Shown here in pieces: positions 51,619 to 59,259 of a stretch of DNA of 64,000 nucleotides. The translations under genes and the position numbers were made by a program. The notes beneath the pieces were generated by a model, which was not told the DNA's origin, searched no databases, and saw only the letters and a list, made by a program, of their open reading frames with translations. The stretch lies in assembly GCA_942490885.1 (NCBI GenBank), contig CALNYT010000002.1, positions 2,232,001-2,296,000 on the forward strand, read 5' to 3'. Source of the stretch: Oceanirhabdus sp942490885 (GTDB lineage Bacteria; Bacillota; Clostridia; Clostridiales; Clostridiaceae). The first letter of the stretch is position 1; the number at the start of each line of letters is the position of its first letter.

Positions 51619-51646
51619 ATATTTATAAGAAACTTGTCGAAAATAT

Positions 51647-51678
51647 AATGCGTGTTACTGATTAGATCAGGCATGAGC
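51647..51678 (+). promoter_or_regulatory. GlcT antiterminator site (RAT) of crr
   Basis: It matches the ptsG site except for a two-base change in the middle (GATTAGATC against GATACGATC). It overlaps the terminator's left arm. Confidence 0.85.
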
Positions 51679-51728
51679 AAAGAAGAGTATAATGTATATC
51701 ATTAGAACTTCTTTACTCGTGCCTTTTT
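51669..51728 (+). terminator. Regulated terminator before crr
   Basis: AGGCATGAGCAAAGAAG pairs with CTTCTTTACTCGTGCCT over 17 bp (two G-U pairs), followed by T's. Confidence 0.87.
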
Positions 51729-51779
51729 TATTATAATTTATTATATTTAATGTATAAGGGTTTCAAGGGAGTGTGAACT

Positions 51780-52361
51780 ATGAGTAAAAATGTTTTTAGT
51801 TTACTTAGCAAAATGTTTAAAAAAGAACAAAGGAAAATAGTGGAGAATCCGGCAAATGAAAAAATATCTGATGATATGAATATAAGTTCAAAAGAAACTA
51901 AAACTAGTACTGAAGAATTTATTTCACCATTGGAAGGTAGATTGTTAGAATTAAGCGTAGTACCAGATGCTGTCTTCTCACAAAAAATGATGGGTGACGG
52001 ATTTGCAATTGATCCAGAAAGTGGAGAAATTGTGTCACCAATAACAGGAACAATAGTTACACTTTTTCATACTAAACATGCTATTGGTCTAGTTTCTGAT
52101 AATGGAAGAGAGGTTTTAATTCATTTTGGAATTGACACAGTAGCATTAAATGGGGAAGGTTTCACAGCACATGTAAAGCAAGGAGATAAGGTTAACATTG
52201 GAGATAAATTAATTACTGTTGATTTAGAAAGTGTTAAAGATAAAGTTCCTTCTTTGATTTCACCTATTATTTTCACTAATTTAAAAGATGGAGAGAGTGT
52301 TGAAATCAATCCAAATAGAAAAGTTAGTTTAAGAGAAAAGGATATAGTTACTATTAAATAG
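51780..52361 (+). CDS. crr: PTS glucose EIIA
   Basis: A 193-residue cytoplasmic phosphocarrier that passes phosphate from HPr to EIIB of the glucose permease. A polar N-terminal extension of about 45 residues precedes the EIIA-Glc fold. Both histidines are present: His100 in FHTKHAIGL and the phospho-acceptor His115 in REVLIHFGIDTVALNGEGF, 15 residues apart as in E. coli Crr. AAGGGAG precedes ATG 51780. Its leader carries a GlcT site, so it is induced together with ptsG. glcT follows 137 bases later. Confidence 0.93.
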   Translation: MSKNVFSLLSKMFKKEQRKIVENPANEKISDDMNISSKETKTSTEEFISPLEGRLLELSVVPDAVFSQKMMGDGFAIDPESGEIVSPITGTIVTLFHTKHAIGLVSDNGREVLIHFGIDTVALNGEGFTAHVKQGDKVNIGDKLITVDLESVKDKVPSLISPIIFTNLKDGESVEINPNRKVSLREKDIVTIK

Positions 52362-52498
52362 AAACGCATTAAAACTACTTCAAGTTAAAATCAAAATATA
52401 TATGCTTAAATACTCACACACACACAAATAAGTATTGTATTACTGATTTATGACTGGATAATATGTTTAACTCAAAAATATAAACATTGGAGGACGTT

Positions 52499-53341
52499 TT
52501 GTTAAGATATAAAATTATTAAAATCTTAAGTAATAATGTTGTTTTAGTATCTGGTGAAAAAAGTGATTACGTTCTTGTAGGAAAAGGAATTGGATTTGGT
52601 AAAAAGAAAGGTGACTACCTTGAAGATGAGAAAAATATTGAGCAAAAGTTTATTTCGATAAAAGGTCTTGATAATAATGATTATGATAGATTCTTTATGA
52701 AAATAAATCCAAATATTATTGAATTAATACCAAGTCTAATAAAGATTGTAGAAGAAGAAATTGGTGAAAAATTGAGTTCAACTATCAACGTTGGCTTAAT
52801 TGATCACATTAACTTTGCTATAAAGAGAATAAGAGAAGGCATTGAAATTATTAATCCTTTTATGTTTGAAACTAAAGCATTATATCCGGAAGAATATTCT
52901 GCTGCAGAGAAGATGGTTAACTTTTTAAATGAAAAATTAGACATAACTATACCAAAGGATGAAATAGGATTTTTAACATTTTATATTTATTGTGGACGTA
53001 CCGAGAAAAGCAAGCAGGAAGCTCTTCATTATTCAAAAATGATGAGTGAAATTATAGAATTTTTAAATAAAAGGATAAAAATTGAGCTTAAAAAAGATTC
53101 ATTTGATTATAGAAGATTTATTATGCATCTTAAAGGTGTTAGAGATAGAGTCTTATATGATGAAACTTTAGAAAACTCATTGCTTAAAAAAATTAAACAA
53201 GAATATCCTTTAGAGTTTAAAGTTGCATTTGAAATATCAAAAATAATGGAGAAATATTTAAAGAAGAAGATTCCTCTAGATGAAGTTGGATTTATAACAA
53301 TGCATATCTATAAAATAACTACTAGGAATAAGGTTACATAA
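52499..53341 (+). CDS. glcT: BglG/GlcT-family antiterminator
   Basis: A 280-residue RNA-binding antiterminator. TTG 52499, after GGAGG, gives MLRYKIIKILSNNVVLV, the CAT RNA-binding domain start (residues 1-55: GKGIGFGKKKGD). Two PRD regulation domains follow; conserved phosphorylatable histidines are seen around LIDHINFAIKRI and ITMHIY. Some usual PRD histidines are replaced (for example FYIYCG), so phosphorylation control may be reduced. The targets are very likely the two sites before ptsG and crr. It is translationally joined to the anchored EIIA gene. Confidence 0.9.
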   Translation: MLRYKIIKILSNNVVLVSGEKSDYVLVGKGIGFGKKKGDYLEDEKNIEQKFISIKGLDNNDYDRFFMKINPNIIELIPSLIKIVEEEIGEKLSSTINVGLIDHINFAIKRIREGIEIINPFMFETKALYPEEYSAAEKMVNFLNEKLDITIPKDEIGFLTFYIYCGRTEKSKQEALHYSKMMSEIIEFLNKRIKIELKKDSFDYRRFIMHLKGVRDRVLYDETLENSLLKKIKQEYPLEFKVAFEISKIMEKYLKKKIPLDEVGFITMHIYKITTRNKVT

Positions 53342-53911
53342 ATGTTTTGGGTGGCAATAGTAACATTAATCATTCTGTGCCTTTTATTTTATAAAAATAA
53401 GGATAATTTAAAGAATTTTAATAATAATGAAGAACAATTAGAGGAAATAATTCAAATAAATTCTTTTGCCAATGGAAAGGTAATAGATATTTCAGAAATA
53501 CCTGATGAGACTATCTCTTCAAAACTTTTAGGAGATGGTATAGGTATTCTATCAAGTGGAAATAAAATATATTCACCAGTTGACGGAGTAATTTCTACTA
53601 TTTTTGCTTATAATAATTCATTGGTTATAAGATGTGATGAAAATATTGATATGATTGTTCATGTGGGTATTAATACTATTAGCTTGGAAGGGCAAGGGTT
53701 TAAGTGTTTTTGCAAAGAGGGAGATAGGGTTAAATCTGGACAGTATATCATTGGATTTAACTTAGACATACTAGAGAAAAATAATATTCAACCAATAACA
53801 TATATTTTAATTAATAGTATTATTGATAATATGAAAATAATGAAAACAAAAAAAGAAAATATTACATTAGGTGAGAGCTTAATGAAAATATATTATGAGA
53901 TGGAGGATTAA
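53342..53911 (+). CDS. Membrane-anchored EIIA-Glc paralogue missing one histidine
   Basis: A 189-residue protein whose ATG directly follows the glcT stop. An N-terminal membrane segment (FWVAIVTLIILCLLFY) precedes an EIIA-Glc fold: NGKVIDISEIPDETISSKLLGDG and DMIVHVGINTISLEGQGF. The phospho-acceptor is present (His107), but the transfer histidine 15 residues earlier is Asn92 (AYNNSLVIRC). In E. coli Crr that histidine is required for passing phosphate on. It may therefore be a phosphorylated sensor rather than a carrier (inference). Anchoring is unusual for EIIA. ptsH follows after three bases. Confidence 0.85.
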   Translation: MFWVAIVTLIILCLLFYKNKDNLKNFNNNEEQLEEIIQINSFANGKVIDISEIPDETISSKLLGDGIGILSSGNKIYSPVDGVISTIFAYNNSLVIRCDENIDMIVHVGINTISLEGQGFKCFCKEGDRVKSGQYIIGFNLDILEKNNIQPITYILINSIIDNMKIMKTKKENITLGESLMKIYYEMED

Positions 53912-53914
53912 TAT

Positions 53915-54175
53915 ATGGAGAAATTAGTTAAAGTTTTAAATGAATCTGGGTTACACGCAAGACCAGCAGGTGCATTAGTAAAAGAAGCAAGTAAATTTGC
54001 ATGCGACATATTTGTTGAAGCTAAAGGTACAAAAGCTAACGCAAAATCGATTATGAATGTAATGTGCTTAGGCTTAAAAAAAGATGACGAAGTTAAAATT
54101 ATTGCTGAAGGCGCAGATGCGGCAGAAGCAGTTACTGCAATAAGTGGATTATTTGAGAATAAATTTGGTGAATAA
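53915..54175 (+). CDS. ptsH: Phosphocarrier protein HPr
   Basis: An 86-residue PTS phosphocarrier linking EI to the EIIA proteins. The active-site His14 is in SGLHARPAG and the regulatory Ser45 in AKSIMNVMCLGL, so control by HPr kinase is expected. GGAGG precedes ATG 53915. It is the last gene of glcT-EIIA-ptsH and is followed by a strong terminator. EI itself is 5 kb downstream. Confidence 0.96.
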   Translation: MEKLVKVLNESGLHARPAGALVKEASKFACDIFVEAKGTKANAKSIMNVMCLGLKKDDEVKIIAEGADAAEAVTAISGLFENKFGE

Positions 54176-54204
54176 AAAGCACTCAGCGAGTGCTTTTTTT
54201 TTAT
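54174..54204. terminator. Terminator after ptsH
   Basis: AAAGCACTC and GAGTGCTTT with an AGC loop, bordered by A's and T's; it serves both strands. Confidence 0.88.
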
Positions 54205-54545
54205 AAAAGTCTACCATTCCAACCCCAATCTGATATCTCTTGGAAAGTAATAAATATATTTGATTGAGGAATTGCTAATTCCTTTTCATATAAGGCGCAA
54301 ATCGCTTCTGCCATTTTATCTTTATTATTTTTTGGTGCGCTTCCAAACAGTTTTATATCAACAAAGGCAATATTATGGCTATTCTCACCACCAAAAAAAA
54401 TGTTATAGTTATCTTCAAAACCAACCATAAGCCATTGTTCAGTTTTGCCTGGTATAAGGCTTATTAATTCACCTAGCTTTTGTTTTATTAATATTTCTTT
54501 TTCTTTATTAAGAGAAATTGATAGTTTAGAATTTATAAATGGCAT
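54201..54545 (-). CDS. MIF-like phenylpyruvate tautomerase family protein
   Basis: A 114-residue protein of the tautomerase/MIF superfamily. The catalytic Pro1, after removal of Met, is in MPFINSKLSISL. The family blocks KQKLGELISLIPGKTEQWLMVGFEDN and NIFITFQEISDWGWNG are present. It may interconvert keto and enol forms of aromatic pyruvates; the physiological role in bacteria is unclear. AGGAGG precedes ATG 54545. It is convergent with ptsH and monocistronic. Confidence 0.9.
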   Translation of the reverse strand: MPFINSKLSISLNKEKEILIKQKLGELISLIPGKTEQWLMVGFEDNYNIFFGGENSHNIAFVDIKLFGSAPKNNKDKMAEAICALYEKELAIPQSNIFITFQEISDWGWNGRLL

Positions 54546-54695
54546 GTAAACCTCCTAAATTTTTATTTAATCTATTATAACATAATTTCAAGTAATGATA
54601 AAAAAATCAAAAGTAATAATAAATTGAATATATTAAAGGAGGTTGGAATTCAAAATATTCAAACAACGTGATATAATTAATCTAGGAGGTAGCAT

Positions 54696-55337
54696 ATGGA
54701 TATGAATGTAAAGTATGTTAGAAAGAAAAAAATTGAAAGAACTATAGAAAAACTCAATGAAAATAATATGAATGCCGAGTTTTTCAATACACGAGAAGAA
54801 CTACTAGAAAAAATTAAGTGTATGTTAAAATCTGATATGAATGTAACTGTTGGAGGTTCAATGACACTTTTTGAATGTGGATTGATTGAGTTATTAAGAG
54901 AATCAAATGTTAATTTTTTAGATAGATATAAAGAGGGATTAACATCTGATGAAGTAAGAAAAATATATATTGGGGCTTTTGATTCTGATATATACTTTAC
55001 TAGTAGTAATGCTATAACTGAAGATGGATATCTTTTTAATGTAGATGGCAGGGGAAATAGGGTGGCAGCTATTACTTATGGACCAAAAAAAGTTATTGTA
55101 ATCGTAGGTGCTAATAAAATAGTGAGGGATGTAGATGAAGCCATATATAGAAATAAAGAGGTTTCAGGACCTGCAAATGCTAAAAGACTAAATAGGAAAA
55201 CCCCTTGTACAATTAGTGGTATTTGTAATGAATGTTCTAGTAGTGAGAGGATATGTTGTAGTTATGTTCTTACCAAAAGACAACTTGAAAAGGATAGAGT
55301 AAATATTTTTATTTTAGAAGAAAATCTAGGGTATTGA
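54696..55337 (+). CDS. LUD-domain protein
   Basis: A 213-residue protein of the LutC/YkgG-like LUD family. Landmarks are NVTVGGSMTLFECGLIELLR, FTSSNAITEDGYLFNVDGRGNRVAAITYGPKKVIVIVGANKIV and the C-terminal Cys-rich TPCTISGICNECSSSERICC. The last resembles an iron-sulfur or metal-binding tail. Other lactate-utilisation genes (lutA, lutB) are absent nearby. AGGAGG precedes ATG 54696. Stand-alone LUD proteins of clostridia have no settled role. Confidence 0.86.
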   Translation: MDMNVKYVRKKKIERTIEKLNENNMNAEFFNTREELLEKIKCMLKSDMNVTVGGSMTLFECGLIELLRESNVNFLDRYKEGLTSDEVRKIYIGAFDSDIYFTSSNAITEDGYLFNVDGRGNRVAAITYGPKKVIVIVGANKIVRDVDEAIYRNKEVSGPANAKRLNRKTPCTISGICNECSSSERICCSYVLTKRQLEKDRVNIFILEENLGY

Positions 55338-55367
55338 TTTGTATAAAGTTAGGGGGAAAAGTTAAAT

Positions 55368-56822
55368 ATGAAAAATAAGGGAAACGTCAGGAAGTTGACA
55401 ACTATAGCTGTTGTGGGTGCAATAATAGCTGGGGGGGGGCTATTAGGGTATGAAGAGCATTATAATAATAAATATAGAGGTGGTATTAGACCAAGCACTA
55501 TAGTGGATCCAAAAGTGATAACACAACTAAAAAGTAGAGATCGTGAAAGGGATAATAAAGAAGTTGATATTTCAAATTATAATATTGAGTTATATTCAAC
55601 AAACAAATCCTATTTAGGAAATCCTGATACTAGAAATGATGTTTGGTTAGAAACATTAGATAAAATTGAAAATGAATTGTTTAACGTAGCTTTAGGATTA
55701 GATGAGGAAAGTAAAGACATAATCAAGAATTGTATAGATAATATAAAAGAAAATTTAGATTCAATGAGTAATGAAGAAGTTTATATTGAAGTTTTAAAAA
55801 TGAATGGATATTTACAAACAAATTATTTTTCTTTGGATGTGGATTTAGGTAGTGACAAGTTTTACCCTATAGGACTATGGTGGTATGGAGATGAAATTTA
55901 TGTTGTTGATGCTAATAAAGAATATGTTGATCTTATAGGCATGAGGCTAGATTCCATAAATGATATTTCTACTAAGGATGTTTTCCCAAGAATAAACAAA
56001 TTTGTTAGTGGAAAAACAGAAGAAGATAAAAAATTTAACAATATTGATATGTTAAATTTTTATATTTTAAAATGGTGTGGAATTATTAAAGAAGAGAATG
56101 AGTTTAAAGCAATATTCAGATTTTCCAAGGGAGATAAGGTGGAAGAAAAAATTCTGCCATTACAGGACGTAAGCAAATTGATGAAACCCAAATTTTCAAT
56201 AAATAATTACAATAACATTCCTAAAATTGAAAATAAAAGTTCATTTGAGACGATTTGGTCAGAATATGATGAAGAAAATGATATATTTTATATCAAGTTT
56301 GATAAAATAATAGATTCTTTGTCTGCGGCTACGTATGAGCCAATATTAAAATTTAATTATTTATCAAGAGAAGATTTAAGTTATAATATTAATCAAAAAA
56401 TTAAATCAAGTGATGAAATTAAAAAGGTAGTAATTGATTTCAGAGGATGTGAACCAACAGCTATAGAATTGACAGAATATTTCATGGATAGAATATTTAA
56501 ATCTGTGGATAAAAATATAGCTAAATACGTTGTTCTAGATAAGACTAATGATTTAAGATTACTACATGAATTATCTGTTCTGAAGAATCAATTTGATTTT
56601 AGGGTAGTAGGAAAGAAACCATATTATTTATTCTGTGATAATCAATATTGCATACAAGAGTATGATTTAATATTAAATGCAGGAATATTTGTTGGATATC
56701 CAGTAAATGAAGGGACTGCAAAGATTGAAGAATTGCAGTATGATATTATTATTGATGAGAAGAGAATTAATTATGATAATAAAATAGATACAATTTATAA
56801 ATATATTTCAAATATGAACTAA
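55368..56822 (+). CDS. Extracytoplasmic protein with degenerate S41-peptidase fold
   Basis: A 484-residue protein with a signal anchor (LTTIAVVGAIIAGGGLLG). The last half recalls C-terminal processing (S41) peptidases: IFYIKFDKI, KKVVIDFRGC (usual DLRxNGGG), and CDNQYCIQEYDLILNAGIFVGYPVNEGT. In the latter the nucleophile position seems to hold Cys rather than Ser. The Gly-rich loop is not conserved, so activity is doubtful. A run of nine G's at 55431-55439 lies within the signal segment and could switch the frame. AGGGGGAAA precedes ATG 55368. Confidence 0.6.
   Translation: MKNKGNVRKLTTIAVVGAIIAGGGLLGYEEHYNNKYRGGIRPSTIVDPKVITQLKSRDRERDNKEVDISNYNIELYSTNKSYLGNPDTRNDVWLETLDKIENELFNVALGLDEESKDIIKNCIDNIKENLDSMSNEEVYIEVLKMNGYLQTNYFSLDVDLGSDKFYPIGLWWYGDEIYVVDANKEYVDLIGMRLDSINDISTKDVFPRINKFVSGKTEEDKKFNNIDMLNFYILKWCGIIKEENEFKAIFRFSKGDKVEEKILPLQDVSKLMKPKFSINNYNNIPKIENKSSFETIWSEYDEENDIFYIKFDKIIDSLSAATYEPILKFNYLSREDLSYNINQKIKSSDEIKKVVIDFRGCEPTAIELTEYFMDRIFKSVDKNIAKYVVLDKTNDLRLLHELSVLKNQFDFRVVGKKPYYLFCDNQYCIQEYDLILNAGIFVGYPVNEGTAKIEELQYDIIIDEKRINYDNKIDTIYKYISNMN
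55431..55439. repeat. Nine-G tract in the coding start of a secreted protein
   Basis: Nine consecutive G's encode Gly-Gly-Gly in the membrane segment of the gene at 55368. In an AT-rich genome this is conspicuous and is the kind of tract that slips during replication. Confidence 0.85.
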
Positions 56823-56870
56823 AAATTATGAAAGAATAACAGAATTTATTAATATATTACAGCTTAGAAT

Positions 56871-56899
56871 TAGGGTTTCTCAAATGAGAGCCCTTTTGA
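56871..56899 (+). terminator. Terminator after the S41-like gene
   Basis: AGGGTTTCTC and GAGAGCCCT (one mismatch) form a hairpin followed by TTT. Confidence 0.7.
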
Positions 56900-56949
56900 A
56901 TTAATCTTATTATTAGTGAAATAATAAGATTAGATTGAGAGGTGTAAAT

Positions 56950-58335
56950 ATGTTAAAAATATTAAAAAAGAGCTTTATATTTTTGGTAATGATAATTATG
57001 TTTTATAGCGCAAAAGTTTCAGGAAAGGATAAAGATGTTAAAGGTGAGTTTTATTATTCTTTAGCATATCACTGGGCCCCTATAATATATCATGATGTAG
57101 GTATTCTTTACGGAGAAAAAGGTTTAGAAGATATTCCAATGAGAATGGAGTTTGATAATGACTGGAAGGGAAATAATAATTGGGAAAATCTGACGATAAA
57201 AAATCACAAAAATAAAGGTTTTGATTATAAAGCATATGTATATTATTCAGTAGTTGAGACTCAAAAAGATTATTACATTATCTATTCATTATTCCATCCA
57301 AGAGACGAAGCTAACCAGCCGGGAAGCATAGATAAACATGAAAATGATGTTGAAAGTGTAATAATGAATATTAAGAAGAATAATTCTAATGAGGGAGTTT
57401 TTAATGCAATGATTACCCAATCCCATGGGTGGTGGAATTATTATAAAAAAGAACAATTGTCTTTTGATAAGCATAAGCCTAAAATATGGGTAGATTCAGG
57501 GGGGCATGCTATATATAATTATAATGGTGAAAGTGCAAGAGGATTTAAAAAAGATGGAGTGATTTTTGTACCAATTAAACAGTTTTCAAGTAAAGAAAGT
57601 AATTCTTTTTTTCAATCAATGATATTAAGTGGAAAACATGATAAAATAGGAAATTTTAAAAATTCATACGAATATAAACTTTTAAGCTTAAATAATTTAT
57701 ATATTAAAAATCAAAAGGATTTTATCAAAGGGAATAAAGAATTGTTTGTTAGTTTTGGTGTTTTAAATGGTGATACTCATGGGAAAAATAAAGCATGTTT
57801 TTTATGGGGAGCAAATGAAAGTAAAAAATACTATTCAGTTTTTGCATGGGAGGATCCAGTAGTCTTTTTTAATAATGGCTTTAAAGAATTGTGTAAAGAT
57901 GTTAATCACAATTATATAAAGAATGATAATTATAATTACATAATAGAATTTGAAGATATTATTTATACTGAAGGTAGTAAAAATAGTATATATATCGATG
58001 TATATGTAGGTGATAAAAAGGTTATAAGCGAGTACGTTTGGAAAAAAAATAATGTTAATAAAGGGGAAAATGTAAAAATTAACTTATTTGGAGATCACAA
58101 TAAAAACGGGTTTACATCTCCAACGAATAAGCTCTTTCTTTCAATCCCCTATAGTCGAGGTGAGCATATTTCTAATGTTGACATAATCCTAAGGAGAAAA
58201 GGTGGAACTTTAACTCATGAAATAGATAATAAAAAATTCGAAAACATTGAAAATATATCAACAAAATTTCAATATTATGATACAATGAATAAAAAGTGTA
58301 AAATAAAGTTAAAGCTAACAAAAAAACATATCTAA
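56950..58335 (+). CDS. Secreted protein with Vps62/NPP1-like motifs
   Basis: A 461-residue secreted protein. ATG 56950 follows GAGGTG, and the signal peptide runs to about residue 25. Blocks YHWAPIIYHD, YYIIYSLFHPRD...DKHENDVESVIMNI, ITQSHGWWNYY and IWVDSGGHAIYNY resemble the H-x-D-x-E and SxGxHAxY patterns of Vps62/DUF946 and NPP1-fold proteins, some of which are lytic. A beta-sandwich-like C-terminal part follows (residues 350-460). There are no linked toxin or immunity genes. The homology is by eye only. Confidence 0.5.
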   Translation: MLKILKKSFIFLVMIIMFYSAKVSGKDKDVKGEFYYSLAYHWAPIIYHDVGILYGEKGLEDIPMRMEFDNDWKGNNNWENLTIKNHKNKGFDYKAYVYYSVVETQKDYYIIYSLFHPRDEANQPGSIDKHENDVESVIMNIKKNNSNEGVFNAMITQSHGWWNYYKKEQLSFDKHKPKIWVDSGGHAIYNYNGESARGFKKDGVIFVPIKQFSSKESNSFFQSMILSGKHDKIGNFKNSYEYKLLSLNNLYIKNQKDFIKGNKELFVSFGVLNGDTHGKNKACFLWGANESKKYYSVFAWEDPVVFFNNGFKELCKDVNHNYIKNDNYNYIIEFEDIIYTEGSKNSIYIDVYVGDKKVISEYVWKKNNVNKGENVKINLFGDHNKNGFTSPTNKLFLSIPYSRGEHISNVDIILRRKGGTLTHEIDNKKFENIENISTKFQYYDTMNKKCKIKLKLTKKHI

Positions 58336-58352
58336 TTTTTGGGGGTTGGAGA

Positions 58353-58700
58353 ATGCATAACCAGGAAGAACTACTTAGGAAAGAAGCAAAAACTAGGTTA
58401 CTAATAAAAAAGAGTTTTAAAAGTCACAGAAATGCTTATGTTTTAGTTATAGGTTTTCTCTTTATTATTAATATGTGGACTTCATCGGGATATCTATGGG
58501 TGAAGTGGCCTGCATTAGGATGGGGACTTGGATTGGCATTCCATTATATGAGTACATTACAAAAACTTAAGTATGGTCATGGATTCCAAAGAGAACTGGA
58601 TAAAGAGATGGAAGAACTTAAAAAAATAAAACAAAAAACAGATGTTCAATATCAAAATTATCAATTTTCAAATAAGATTACAGAAAAAGAAGAGAGATAG
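58353..58700 (+). CDS. 2TM domain membrane protein, paralogue
   Basis: A 115-residue protein with a basic N-terminal helix (KEAKTRLLIKKSFKSHRNAY), two membrane segments (about residues 28-44 and 50-66) and a charged coiled-coil tail. It is the paralogue of the minus-strand gene at 2862-3251 and shares KSFK-HRNAY and GLG-F-Y patterns. TTGGAG precedes ATG 58353. It sits 17 bases after the secreted protein gene and may share its transcript. Confidence 0.75.
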   Translation: MHNQEELLRKEAKTRLLIKKSFKSHRNAYVLVIGFLFIINMWTSSGYLWVKWPALGWGLGLAFHYMSTLQKLKYGHGFQRELDKEMEELKKIKQKTDVQYQNYQFSNKITEKEER

Positions 58701-58726
58701 CCATAAGTATGCTATCTCTCTACTTT
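58694..58726. terminator. Bidirectional terminator
   Basis: AGAGATAGC and GCTATCTCT enclose a nine-base loop, between convergent genes. Confidence 0.8.
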
Positions 58727-59008
58727 TTATATTTCTTCTTCTTTATTGTTTGATATCTTTTTGTTAGGCAACTCGTGGCAACAGTTATCACAATACTTGA
58801 GCTTAGAAAATATTCCACCAGTCAAGCGTTTATTGCAGTATGGACACTTCAAAAACTGCATTAGAATAATTCCAATAATTATTAAAGCAAATGAGATATA
58901 CCAATGACTTAAAAATAATAACACAATGCCAGCGAGAAGGAGTAATGCGCCTAATTTTTTTGCTAAAATAGTTCTGAAATACTTTGAAATATTAATGATT
59001 TTATCCAT
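58727..59008 (-). CDS. Membrane protein with zinc-ribbon tail
   Basis: A 93-residue protein with two closely spaced hydrophobic segments (residues about 17-33 and 35-51) followed by a cytoplasmic zinc ribbon, CPYCNKRLTGGIFSKLKYCDNC. AAAGGAG precedes ATG 59008. It has a charged C-terminal tail and no recognised family. It is convergent with the 2TM gene. Confidence 0.7.
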   Translation of the reverse strand: MDKIINISKYFRTILAKKLGALLLLAGIVLLFLSHWYISFALIIIGIILMQFLKCPYCNKRLTGGIFSKLKYCDNCCHELPNKKISNNKEEEI

Positions 59009-59259
59009 ATGATATCTCCTTTCATTAATTTAGTGTAAAAATATGTTAATTTGATTATAATGTGTTAATGTAATAAAGCGAAAGGGGGGAATGTTCTTTA
59101 TAAAGTATATTATTAAAAAAGGTGAAATATATTTTAAAATTAAAAAAAATTATTTTTTATTAATTAAGATTTGAAAAAAAAGCTATTATGCTTTAAAATA
59201 GTAATGTGTGAGTATTTATTGCGTATAATAATAAAGTTATTTAAGAAAGGACAATGAAA

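Noticed and set aside
59091..59174. 27-codon ORF with a G-rich upstream site before ptsI
   Set aside because: Low-complexity Lys/Ile/Tyr peptide, no associated hairpins; probably chance.
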